Source: Nematostella vectensis (lineage: Eukaryota; Cnidaria; Anthozoa; Actiniaria; Edwardsiidae). From it: a stretch of 64,000 nt of DNA. The number at the start of each line of letters is the position of its first letter. The stretch's first letter is position 1. The position numbers and the translations under genes were made by a program. The stretch covers positions 7,996,313 to 8,060,312 of the forward strand of contig NC_064041.1 of NCBI RefSeq assembly GCF_932526225.1, written 5' to 3'. Below the pieces are notes generated by a model that had not been told where the DNA came from, did not search any database, and worked only from the letters and a program-made list of their open reading frames with translations. Below are positions 48,246 to 60,160 of this stretch, one piece after another.

Positions 48246-48790
48246 AAATTCTCTCTCTACCTATAAGCTCATCTAAATATTTTTAAATTATAAAGTTCAC
48301 CCAAACAAACCAAGAATATGCGTCGTGGACGAATTGTTAAAAGGAAAGTCAGGGATAAAGTATCAAGGAACTGTATTCTGGGTCCTCCACAGACTGTTCT
48401 CAACATGAAAAGGCACCATCTCAAGTTGAAAAATATTTTCGTGCCCTGTACTCGTAATTAAATGGACTAAGGAAGGAAGATGTATGAAAATTTTTTAACC
48501 GTTTTTAAGGGTCATCGAATAATCTTCGACTAGCACTTCCGATGCGAGGACCGCTGTTTTTGTACGGAACTCAGTCATTTTAATTGCAAAAATTCGCACA
48601 AAGAGTATTTTAGTTTGTTATGGCCTTTTTTGATCGTGAGCTTTAAGATAAATTACGCGAGCCGTTTTCGGCGAGTGATATTAATCCCAAATTCTACTTG
48701 GAACCCATATTATAACATTTTTCTGATATAAATGCGCATAATTGAGAGAGCGAGTTCGTCCAAAATCGCAAAAGTACCAGCTCCAAAACA
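48246..48790. other. Type B upstream flank, copy 10 (shortened)
   Basis: As the other type B flanks but about 80 bp shorter: the stretch between GTACTCGTAA and TTAAATGGACTAAGG is missing. No gene seen. Confidence 0.55.
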
Positions 48791-51700
48791 ACCTCCATGT
48801 TGTTACCCCTCCCAAAAACACCCCACACAGGTACCCCTCCCAAACACACCCCACAGAGGTACCCCTCCCAAACACACCCCACACACATACCCCTCCCAAA
48901 CACACCCCACAGAGGTACCCCTCCCAAACACACCGCACACAGGTACCCCTCACAAACACACCGCACACAGGTACCCCTCACAAACACACCCGACACAGGT
49001 ACCCCTCGCAAACACACCCCACACAGGTACCCCTCCCAAACACACCCCACAGAGGTACCCCTCCAAAACACACCCCACACAGGTTTCGCCTCCCCAAACA
49101 CACCCCACACAGGTACCCCTCCCTAACACACCCCACACAGGTTTCCCCTCCTAAACACACCCCATACAGGTACCCCTCCCAAAAACACCCCACAGAGGTA
49201 CCCCTCCCAATCACACCCAACACAGGCACCCCTCACAAACACACCCCACAGAGGTACCCCTCCAAAACACACCCCACACAGGTACCTCTCCCAAACACGC
49301 CCCACACAGGTACACCTCCCAAACACACCCCACACAGGTACACCTCATAAACACACCCCACACAGGTACCCCTCACAAACACACCCCATACAGGTACCCC
49401 ACACAAGCACACCCCACACAGAAACCCCTCATAAACACACCCAACACAGGTACCCCTCACAAACACACCCCACACAGGTACCCCACACAAGCACACCCCA
49501 CACATGTATCCTCAAAAACACACCCCAGACAGGTGCCACTCTCAAACACACCTCACACAGTTACCCCTCAAAAACACACACGACACAGCTACCCCTCCCA
49601 AACACACCCCACACAGTTACCGCTCACAAACACGCCCCACACAGCTACCTCAAATAAACACGCCCCACACAGGTACACCTCATAAACACACCCCACACAG
49701 GTTCCCCTCCCAAACACACCTCACACATTTACCCCTTACAAACACACCCCACACGGGTTTCCCCTCCCAAACACTACCCACACCGTTACCCCTCTCAAAC
49801 ACACCCCACACAGGTTTCCTCTCCCAAACACACCCCACACAGGTACCCCTCCTAAACACACCCCACACAGGTACCCCTCCCAAACACACCCCACACAGGT
49901 ACCCCTCACAAACACACCCCACACAGGTACCCTTCCCAAACACACCTTACAGAGGTACCCCTCCCAAACACACCCCACACAGGTTTCGCCTCCCAAACAC
50001 ACCCCACAGAGGTACCCCTCCCAAACACACCCCACACAGGTACCCCTCCCAAACACACCCCACACAAGTTTCCCCTCCAAAACAGACCCCACACAGGTAC
50101 CCCTCCCAAACACTTCCCACACAGGTACCCCTCACAAACACACCCCACACAGGTACCCTTCCCAAACACACCCCACACAGGTACCCCTCCCAAACACACC
50201 CCACACAGGTACCCCTCATAAACACACCCCACACAGGTTCCCCTCACAAACACACCTCACACAGTTACCCCTCCCAAACACTACCCACACAGTTATCCCA
50301 CACAGGTACCCCACACAAGCACACCCCACACATGTATCCTCAAAAACACACCCCAGACAGGTGCCACTCTCAAACACACCTCACACAGTTACCCCTCAAA
50401 AACACACACGACACAGCTACCCCTCCCAAACACACCCCACACAGTTACCCCTCACAAACACGCCCCACACAGCTACCTCAAATAAACACGCCCCACACAG
50501 GTACACCTCATAAACACACCCCACACAGGTTCCCCTCACAAACACACCTCACACAGGTACCCCTTACAAACACACCCCACACGGGTTTCCCCTCCCAAAC
50601 ACTACCCACACCGTTACCCCTCTCAAACACACCCCACACAGGTTTCCTCTCCCAAACACACCCCACACAGGTACCCCTCCTAAACACACCCCACACAGGT
50701 ACCCCTCCCAAACACACCCCACACAGGTACCCCTCACAAACACACCCCACACAGGTACCCTTCCCAAACACACCTTACAGAGGTACCCCTCCCAAACACA
50801 CCCCACACAGGTTTCGCCTCCCAAACACACCCCACAGAGGTACCCCTCCCAAACACACCCCACACAGGTACCCCTCCCAAACACACCCCACACAAGTTTC
50901 CCCTCCCAAACAGACCCCACACAGGTACCCCTCCCAAACACTTCCCACACAGGTACCCCTCACAAACACACCCCACACAGGTACCCTTCCCAAACACACC
51001 CCACACAGGTACCCCTCCCAAACACACCCCACACAGGTACCCCTCATAAACACACCCCACACAGGTTCCCCTCACAAACACACCCCACACAGTAACCCCT
51101 CAAAAACACACCCCACACAGGTACCCCTCATAAACACACCCCACACAGGTTCCCCTCACAAACACACCTCACACAGTTACCCCTCACAAACACACCTCAC
51201 ACATGTACCCCTCACAAACACACCTCACACAGGTACCCCTCACAAACACACCCGACACATGTACCCTTCAAATACACACCGGACACAGGTATCCCTCAAA
51301 AAGGCACCCCACACAGGTACCCCTCACAAACACACCCAACACAGGTTTCCCCTCCCAAATACTACCCACACAAGTACACCGCACACAAGTACTCCTCATA
51401 TACACGCCCTACACAGGTACCCCTCACAAACATGCCCCACACAGGTATCCCTTACAAACACACCCCACACAGGTATCCCAAACAAGCACACCCCACACAG
51501 GTACCCCTCATAAACACACCCCACACAGTTACACCTGAAAAACACTGCCCACACTGGTACCCCTCACAAACACATCCCACACAGGTACCCCTCCCAAACA
51601 CACCCCACACAGCTACCCCTCCCAAACACACCCCACACAGTCACACCTCAAAAACACTGCCCACACAGGTACCCCTCACAAACACACCCAACACAGTTAC

Positions 51701-52358
51701 CCCTCCCAAACACACCCCACACAGTAACCCCTTAAAAACACACCCCACACAGGTACCCCTCCCAAACACACCCCACACATTTACCCCTCAAAAACACACA
51801 CGACACAAATACTTCTCCCAAACACACCCCACACAGGTACCCCTCCCAAACACACCTCACACAGTTACCCCTCCCAAACACTACCCACACAGTTATCTCA
51901 CACAGGTAACCCTCATAAACACACTCCACACAGGTTCCCCTCACAAACACACCCCACACAGTTACCCCTCCCAAACACACCCCACACAGTAACCCCTCAA
52001 AAACCCACCCCACACAGGTACCCCTCCCAAACACACCCCACACATATACCCCTCACAAACACACACGACACAAATACCCCTCCCAAACACACCCCACACA
52101 GTTACCCCTCCCAAACACACCCCACACAGTTACCCCTCAAAAACACACACGACACAGGTGCCCCTCCCAAACACATCTCACACAGTTACCCCTCCCAAAC
52201 ACTACCCACACAGTTATCTCACACAGGTAACCCTCATAAACACACCCCACACAGGTTCCCCTCACAAACACACCTCACACAGTTACCCCACACAAACACA
52301 CCCCACACAGTCACACCTCAAAAACACTGCCCACACAGGTACCCCTCACAAACACAAT
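48791..52358. repeat. 28-bp minisatellite, tract 9
   Basis: About 127 units, including a higher-order duplication of 828 bp (separate entry). A 669-codon plus-strand open frame (49,504-51,513) is a minisatellite translation. Confidence 0.95.
49470..51081. repeat. 828-bp higher-order duplication inside tract 9
   Basis: The variant series from about 49,470 to 50,253 recurs at 50,298-51,081 with an offset of 828 bp. Rare variants such as CAGACAGGTGCCACTCTC at 49,524 and 50,352 mark the two copies. 828 is not a multiple of 28, so the exchange was not in unit register. Confidence 0.9.
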
Positions 52359-52679
52359 GTTATTTCCAAACCAGTGGGAGTGGGAAGCAAATACAAATTG
52401 TCTGTTTCTATAAATCCAGCAAGATCAGTATGAATGCCGAAACCTATGTTTAACAATCGAAACATCTTTTTGGCTCTGGTGGGGTGGCGGGTGGTTGAGA
52501 AATATATACGCCCCTTCTGGTCATTTTCTAAGAAGTTTTGAAAATATTAGAAGGAAAGCCGCCCCCAAAGCCCCTTTCATTTCAACGGCCCTGACAATAA
52601 AGACTGATTTTCTCTTGCGACGTCATATTTATTTTTGAACATTTCATTTGATACATGTTTATACTTCGCCCCTCAGCCT
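52359..52679. other. 3' flank of receptor copy 11
   Basis: Usual 3' flank, with minus-strand AATAAA about 47 bp after the stop. Confidence 0.6.
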
Positions 52680-53771
52680 TTACAGAGAGGTGGTGACGGG
52701 GCAAGATGATAACGACGGGACCTCTGCTTGAGAGATTTCCTGGCAAATGTCGCGGTTCAGTACAGCTCTAGAAGTGTTTTCTTGTGGGTTCTTTGTCCTG
52801 GCCACACATTCCCTTAGCACCACGATTGGGCCAGGACAAACATCGCGGCTCAGTACAACTCTAGAAGGAGTGTCTTGAAGGTTGTTGGTTCTGGCGACAC
52901 GTTCGCCTCTTACCACAAATGGACCATTTGTTGGGTGCAATTGAACACGTGTACAACACAAGAACTTGACGAGAACCTTTTTAAAGCCGTCCATTCTGAG
53001 TGTAAAAATCACAGGGTTAACCAGTGAGTTAGCGAACCTTATACAGTAGCAAGCTAGCACCACATGGGCCTCGGTGTTTCTAACATCAGTGACAATTATT
53101 ACAGTCGGGACGCAACACAAAAGTGAGATGGAAGTTGCGGTGACCAGGGTCTTGGCCATGTTTCTCTCTCGTTGTTGTGTCTGGGGTAACGCCTGGCGCC
53201 CGTGCTGTCTGTTCTGCAGTTTGAACTTGACAAAGATAGCAGCATAGCAAAGACAGATAACGGGAAGTGTACAAGCGATCAAGTATTTAACGAAGATATT
53301 AAACACGTCAACAGAAATAAGCAGGGCTACAATAGCAGAGGAGGAACATAACAATTGGAACGCAAAACCAAAATAGTATGGGTACATTCTTGAGACACGA
53401 TAACGAAAAGGGAACATCGTAGCGAAAAACCGCTCAATGGCAATGGTCAAAAGACCAAGTCCTGAACTCACTGTAGCATATACCTGAAAGGCACTACACG
53501 CGAATGAGTCTGGTACTTGGTGCGCTAACACTGCGCGCGTGTCGTGTCCGAGTGCTATGAAAACGGCCAGGCAAATCGCCGCTATCCCAACTAGCGCATC
53601 GGCCAGCGCTAAGCTCGCGATGAAGTAAGCACTGCGCTTACGGAGAGTTCTGTTCGTAATAAACACAATGAGTGTTAGAACATTTGCCACAGCCCCAAGG
53701 GTACCCTCGCCCAAGAACACAGCGATAGCAATGGTGTTAGTGTTGGGCTTCCCACTCGTTGTTCCTGACAT
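52680..53771 (-). CDS. Class A GPCR, copy 11, type A, intact
   Basis: A 363-residue receptor starting at ATG 53,771. Here a small deletion just upstream removes the GTG-led extension, which supports this ATG as the start in all type A copies. TM6 is the SISLLCCVP version. Differences from copy 1 include A26G, L28V, F226I, A266V and the replacement of one Ser by Ile near residue 347 in the tail. All class A landmarks and both tail repeats are present. It is the last copy of the array: its upstream flank is cut at 55,630 by the repeat block. Confidence 0.9.
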   Translation of the reverse strand: MSGTTSGKPNTNTIAIAVFLGEGTLGAVANVLTLIVFITNRTLRKRSAYFIASLALADALVGIAAICLAVFIALGHDTRAVLAHQVPDSFACSAFQVYATVSSGLGLLTIAIERFFATMFPFRYRVSRMYPYYFGFAFQLLCSSSAIVALLISVDVFNIFVKYLIACTLPVICLCYAAIFVKFKLQNRQHGRQALPQTQQRERNMAKTLVTATSISLLCCVPTVIIVTDVRNTEAHVVLACYCIRFANSLVNPVIFTLRMDGFKKVLVKFLCCTRVQLHPTNGPFVVRGERVARTNNLQDTPSRVVLSRDVCPGPIVVLRECVARTKNPQENTSRAVLNRDICQEISQAEVPSLSSCPVTTSL

Positions 53772-55630
53772 CGCGGCTAGTGTTTTTGGCCACAGTGCTA
53801 GTACTAGTTATAAGCGAAATCTATGGCCGTTACGCCCCCTTCGTAACTCAGGTGGCTTGTTTGCTTGCATGCGTGTCCCGTTAAGTACTGTTTTTCGTAA
53901 TTATTTCATGTGTGCCCCTTAGGAAGACCCAATAGGAGTAAAGAGGAAGTGAAACTTGAACATTCTCTTTCCTGTTTTTTAAATCTTATAATAACGTTAC
54001 ACGGTGAAATTATTACCATTGATGTTTCTATGTTTTTCTTTAAGTAACTCAATGGTAAATTTGATTCAAGTATGAAACGACGATTGGAAAATAAGTATTC
54101 ATTTCAAAGGTATTCTTTGATAGCTCAGTATTTTAAGAAATTGCTGATGAAAAAATTTAAATTTCACAGACAATCGAGTTTGTGCTATTCTCGTCATTCC
54201 GTTCTCGTGATTGCAAGTGTGTTGACAAGTGCACTTCTATTGTGTTCAATGGAACGTTTTCGCTAAATGAGTAGTATTCAACATGCATCTCGGGAATATC
54301 TCGTTCGAAAACACGATAATACGAATATCATAAAGCTTTAAATTTCGCAATGTTTTGGGACACCTTTTAAAAGTTCCGTATGTTGAGTCCACCGCAATCT
54401 GAACAGACTAAAGCGATTTCCTAATGGTAGCTATCGGAGTATCCAAAGAAAGGGTTGAAGGAAAACCATAGAAAGCCAAACAATGAAAGGAGGCAGAGCC
54501 ATTTTACATTAGTGCTAACAATATTAAAGTTTAAGGTCATTCAATTCTGTTTCCATCTGCTTGATCAATGGGAAAAACTACAATAATGTTCTAATGAATC
54601 TTACGTCTGTCACTCACGCACCTTGGACCAGTGACCACCCAGCAGCTTAAATATGCCGTGTGCAGTTTTACTAGTAGTAGTTTCATTTTGAGATTGTACT
54701 AAAAATGTGATACGCTTACCAACCTGTGTCACTTCTCAAAATGCAATTAAATTGAAATAATAATAATAAGTAATAAAAAATACTGACAGGGAAAAAGATG
54801 AAGAAAAAACGTAATCGCGCAATACGGATTTCCGCTTTTTCAATTTTTAAGTTCTTCAGGTTTTGTTTCATAATTTCATGGCTGTCCTCTTAATGTTCTA
54901 CCCATCAAGCTCATTTAGATATTTTGGAGTAAAAAACTTGATCACAAAAAACCTAGTATTTGCATTCTGGACAGAATTGTTAAAAGAAAAGTCAGTGATT
55001 AAGTATTCCGGAAACTGTATTCTGGGTCCTCAACAGACTGTTCTCAACATAAAAAAGCTGCATTTTCAGTTGAAAATATTTTTCGTGCACTGAACTCGTA
55101 TACCTTCTGCCATCCATTTCTTTTTCTAGTTTCTCAAAAATAATAATGAAATAGTATTTTGAGCGCGGGATGTAATTGAATGGACTAGGACAAAAAATGT
55201 ATGGAAATTTTACAACTGTTTTCGTTTTCAAGGGTCATCGAAAAATCTTCCCCAAGCACTTCTGATCCCTGCTCCGCTTTTTTAAGCAAACTTAAAAAAG
55301 TTATTTTGCAAAAATTCGCAGAGCGAATATTTGAAATTCCCATTGAGCTTTTTTGTATTGTAGGGCATAGCGAAATAATGCAATACGAACAATTTCGTTT
55401 TTCTTAACAAATCAATCACCCTGCAAGATTACAAATCCCGTTGATCGGACAGGTGACGCAAGGCTATGACACCCTATGCAAATAAGATGTTCATCTCAGT
55501 TGTGAATTTTAATCTAAAAAAAAACGCTTAAATCACTGCGAATTTCAATCCACCCTACAACTAAAACAGCTTTATTCTATTTCACAGTATCAACTAATAC
55601 AGAGGAAGTTGTATTTTTAAAAATGATGTT
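53772..55630. other. Type A upstream flank, copy 11 (truncated at right)
   Basis: About 1.86 kb of type A flank, closest to those of copies 5 and 8 near the gene. It ends at TAAAAATGATGTT; other copies continue from this point into TTCAATATTC and the tetranucleotide tract. No gene seen. Confidence 0.6.
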
Positions 55631-55706
55631 GGACAACCACACTTGGAAAATGTCATGTAGGTGTCAAGCGGGTGCATAAATGGTCACGTGAGGTGTGACG
55701 TCATCG
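55631..55706 (+). repeat. Left arm of long-range inverted repeat
   Basis: Begins GGACAACCACACTTGG and matches the reverse complement of 62,030-62,104 over about 75 bp with roughly one mismatch in ten. Its outer edge coincides with the point where the type A flank is interrupted. Confidence 0.8.
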
Positions 55707-56325
55707 TTTAATGTAATACCCATGAATTTGGATAGATTTCGAAAGAACAATTCGCAAGACAAACCAAATTTATTAGGGTATAAGTCGTCTAAGCGTCAAG
55801 GGGGTGTAACTGGGGCGGGGGGGGGGGGGTCATTTAGCGCTGCGTCATCAATGACGTCATCACAAATACGAATATCAATATCTTAAGCACCGGGAGTTGT
55901 GGCACTACCAAACTTAGGACAAGTTTTCTTGAGGTCAAGGGGGAGCCCACAAAAGAAACACGTGACATTACGTCATTAATGACGTCATCATAACTAGGAA
56001 AAAACGTATCCTGAACTACAAGAGTTGTGACACGACCAAACTTAGGACAAGTTGTCTTGAGGTCAAGGGGTTCCAATAATATTGACACGTGACGTGAAGT
56101 CATTAATGACGTCCTCATAACTAGGAAAAAATCATATCTTTAGCTACGGGAGTTGCGACACATAACTTAAGCCAAGTTGTCTTGAGGTCAAGGGACATCC
56201 AACAAAATGGACACGTGACAAGACGTCATTAATTACGTCATCATAACTTGGAAAAATCATATCTTGAGCTACGAGAGTTGTGACACGACCAAACTTAGGA
56301 AAATTTGTCTTGAGGTCAAAATCTG
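55631..56325. repeat. 125-129 bp degenerate tandem repeats with CRE palindromes
   Basis: Four to five diverged units. Recurring blocks are GAGGTCAAGGGG, ACACGTGAC, a double CRE (consensus TGACGTCATTAATGACGTCA) and CATAACTAGGAAAAA. GACGTCATCA-type anchors lie at 55,852, 55,981, 56,108 and 56,234, giving spacings of 129, 127 and 126 bp. The first unit (55,631-55,706) is the left arm of a long inverted repeat. The G-run at 55,817-55,829 is a simple homopolymer. No coding sequence. Confidence 0.85.
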
Positions 56326-56525
56326 TCGTCTCTTAGGGCCCTTTAGAATATCTATTTACTGGCAAAATTCCTGTTAAACCTTGTAAGATCCCCTCTTAAA
56401 TTGAGAATGAATAACGTGATTGAGGTGTCTAAAACTAACGCTAGACAGACGGGGTATTACATTCTAAGAGCACTTTGGAGTTTTGAAATGTTGAACTGTG
56501 TGTGACTACACCCGTACAGGCACAC
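56326..56525. other. Spacer before 49-bp satellite
   Basis: About 200 bp without recognisable gene or repeat. Confidence 0.5.
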
Positions 56526-59024
56526 GGAGTTGATCGTTGATTGACAAGTTCTCCACCACACCAGCTATACACACGGAGTTGATCGTTGATTGACAAGTTC
56601 TCCACCACACCAGCTATACACACGGAGTTGATCGTTGATTGACAAGTTTTTCAACCACACCAGCTATACACACGGAGTTCATCGTTGATTGACAAGTTCT
56701 CCACCACACCAGCTATACACACGGAGTTGATCGTTGATTGACAAGTTTTCAACCACACCAGCTATACACACAGAGTTGATCGTTGATTGACAAGTTTTTA
56801 ACCACACCAGCTATACACACGGAGTTGATCGTTGATTGACAAGTTCTCCACCACACCAGCTATACACACGGAGTTGATCGTTGATTGACAAGTTTTCAAC
56901 CACACCAGCTATACACACGGAGTTGATCGTTGATTGACAAGTTTTCAACCACACCAGCTATACACACGGAGTTGATCGTTGATTGACAAGTTTTCAACCA
57001 CACCAGCTATACACACGGAGTTGATCGTTGATTGACAAGTTTTTTAACCACACCAGCTATACACACGGAGTTGATCGTTGATTGACAAGTTTTCAACCAC
57101 ACCAGCTATACACACGGAGTTGATCGTTGATTGACAAGTTCTCCACCACACCAGCTATACACACGGAGTTGATCGTTGATTGACAAGTTTTTAACCACAC
57201 CAGCTATACACACGGAGTTGATCGTTGATTGACAAGTTTTCAACCACACCAGCTATACACACAGAGTTGATCGTTGATTGACAAGTTTTCAACCACACCA
57301 GCTATACACACGGAGTTGATCGTTGATTGACAAGTTTTTAACCACACCAGCTATACACACGGAGTTGATCGTTGATTGACAAGTTTTTCACCACACCAGC
57401 TATACACACGGAGTTGATCGTTGATTGACAAGTTTTCAACCACACCAGCTATACACACGGAGTTGATCATTGATTGACAAGTTTTTAACCACACCAGCTA
57501 TACACACGGAGTTCATCGTTGATTGACAAGTTTTCAACCACACCAGCTATACACACGGAGTTGATCGTTGATTGACAAGTTTTCAACCACACCAGCTATA
57601 CACACGGAGTTGATCGTTGATTGACAAGTTTTTAACCACACCAGCTATACACACGGAGTTGATCGTTGATTGACAAGTTTTCAACCACACCAGCTATACA
57701 CACAGAGTTGATCGTTGATTGACAAGTTTTCAACCACACCAGCTATACACACGGAGTTGATCGTTGATTGACAAGTTTTTAACCACACCAGCTATACACA
57801 CGGAGTTGATCGTTGATTGACAAGTTTTTCACCACACCAGCTATACACACGGAGTTGATCGTTGATTGACAAGTTTTCAACCACACCAGCTATACACACG
57901 GAGTTGATCATTGATTGACAAGTTTTTAACCACACCAGCTATACACACGGAGTTCATCGTTGATTGACAAGTTTTCAACCACACCAGCTATACACACGGA
58001 GTTGATCGTTGATTGACAAGTTTTCAACCACACCAGCTATACACACGGAGTTGATCGTTGATTGACAAGTTTTCAACCACACCAGCTATACACACAGAGT
58101 TGATCGTTGATTGACAAGTTTTCAACCACACCAGCTATACACACGGAGTTGATCGTTGATTGACAAGTTTTTAACCACACCAGCTATACACACGGAGTTG
58201 ATCGTTGATTGACAAGTTTTCAACCACACCAGCTATACACACGGAGTTGATCGTTGATTGACAAGTTTTCAACCACACCAGATATACACACGGAGTTGAT
58301 CGTTGATTGACAAGTTTTCAACCACACCAGCTATACACACGGAGTTGATCGTTGATTGACAAGTTTTTAACCACACCAGCTATACACACGGAGTTGATCG
58401 TTGATTGACAAGTTTTTCACCACACCAGCTATACACACGGAGTTGATCGTTGATTGACAAGTTTTTAACCACACCAGCTATACACACGGAGTTGATCGTT
58501 GATTGACAAGTTTTTAACCACACCAGCTATACACACGGAGTTGATCGTTGATTGACAAGTTTTCAACCACACCAGCTATACACACGGAGTTGATCGTTGA
58601 TTGACAAGTTTTTCACCACACCAGCTATACACACGGAGTTCATCGTTGATTGACAAGTTTTCAACCACACCAGCTATACACACGGAGTTGATCGTTGATT
58701 GACAAGTTTTCAACCACACCAGCTATACACACGGAGTTCATCGTTGATTGACAAGTTTTTAACCACACCAGCTATACACACGGAGTTGATCGTTGATTGA
58801 CAAGTTTTTCACCACACCAGCTATACACACGGAGTTGATCGTTGATTGACAGGTTTTCAACCACACCAGCTATACACACGGAGTTGATCGTTGATTGACA
58901 AGTTTTCAACCACACCAGCTATACACACGGAGTTGATCGTTGATTGACAAGTTTTCAACCACACCAGCTATACACACGGAGTTGATCGTTGATTGACAAG
59001 TTTTCAACCACACCAGCTATACAC
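56526..59024. repeat. 49-50 bp satellite, about 51 units
   Basis: Units start GGAGTTGATCGTTGATTGAC and continue AAGTTTTCAACCACACCAGC, then TATACACAC. Length varies between 49 and 50-51 bp by a T-run after AAG (variants TTCTCCA, TTTTCAA, TTTTTAA, TTTTTCA). Marker variants (CAGAGTTG at 57,264 and 57,705; GATCAT at 57,465 and 57,906) reveal a 441-bp higher-order duplication of nine units. Short open frames are artefacts. Confidence 0.97.
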
Positions 59025-59656
59025 TGTCTTGCAAAAATCATAGATTATTAGCTGTCTTCTCGCACTAGAATCAAGCCATTTAGTAAAGCAGTGCCAGATA
59101 CAAACTTTGAAAGCTTCGTATTCGATCGTTCATGAAAATCTATTTTGTTATTTGCCCGAGTAAAGCCCAAGTATGAAGATCGGACTTTTCAGCGAGCAAA
59201 TATTCGCCATTCGGTATAATGATATAAGACCTTACATGTAGAAGTCTGTGGAAAAGTAGTCAAAAGTATTTTGTGTATTTTCAATACTGCGGACTTTTCC
59301 GTATCTGGTAAATTGACTGGCACAGAGACTAAACTTTAAAACCAGTGGTTGAACCGCCTCCTGTCCCCTCCTCCTCCCCCAATAAAAAAAAAATAATAAA
59401 TGAATAAAGGGCAAATCCTGACTATAATCAGGGATGCTTAAAATAGAGGTAAACATATCATTTCTTTGACGGTAATGTATCCTGGCAAAAGTTAAAATAA
59501 GCGTCCGCCCCCCTTTCTTAAAACTTTTTTAAACTTCTGGATCCGCCTCTAATTACACTCTAGTAAGCACCTGTGATAGCGTTTCCTTTGTGTAGCTTCC
59601 GTCAGTTTTCGCTAGCTTCCGGAGCTTATTATTCTTCTGATAGGGCCTCGCGCTAC
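59025..59656. other. Spacer between satellite and transposon
   Basis: About 630 bp of mixed composition. I see no convincing gene; a 74-codon minus-strand frame (59,232-59,456) has no recognisable features. The last bases before the TA target site (CTCGCGCTAC) would have joined TACAGCGAAC before the transposon arrived. Confidence 0.5.
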
Positions 59657-59658
59657 TA

Positions 59659-59931
59659 CACCTTTTGCTGTTCATTACCAGGAAATGTACATTCATTTGC
59701 GGCAATATACGATCAATAACGCAAATATACATTCATTTTCGTCATAAAGCACTCATTTGCGTGAACACAAATTTCATTAGCGATATTTACATCGCCTGTA
59801 ACATTCAGTCGCAAAAATCGACAGTCATTCGCGCCTTTCGTCATTCAAAGGCGAAAAATATACTTTCATCTGTGCGTTTTCATTCGACCATTAACAAAAA
59901 AAAGATAAACAATTAGGCGAATTGACAGTCA
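59659..59931 (+). repeat. Left terminal inverted repeat of the transposon
   Basis: About 273 bp, matched by 61,505-61,775 reversed. It contains spaced copies of a TCATTTGCG/TCATTCGCG-like motif (near 59,692, 59,731, 59,750, 59,803 and 59,822), plausible transposase binding sites (inference). Confidence 0.9.
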
Positions 59932-60160
59932 ACTGTGTGCAACACATATTTATTATAACAAAGAGTGAAATTCAATACCATTTATAGACAGTCATTCACG
60001 CGAATATGATATACATTACTGGGTTTATACAATCATTTGCGCGTTCTTTACATTCAATAACGAAAAATATATTTTCAATAAAGGTGAGTCATGTTAAAGT
60101 CCTACATAGAGCATTTCGCTGCACTTTGCATTAGCCCTCGATCACCTCACCATTCAGACA

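Noticed and set aside
1..52358. Many ORFs of 60-951 codons inside the minisatellite tracts, on both strands
   Set aside because: They follow from a 28-bp unit without stops: the same periodic peptide appears in all frames, with no domain, start context or conserved end.
56441..56623. 60-codon frame over the satellite start
   Set aside because: It arises from 49-50 bp units read in rotating frames.
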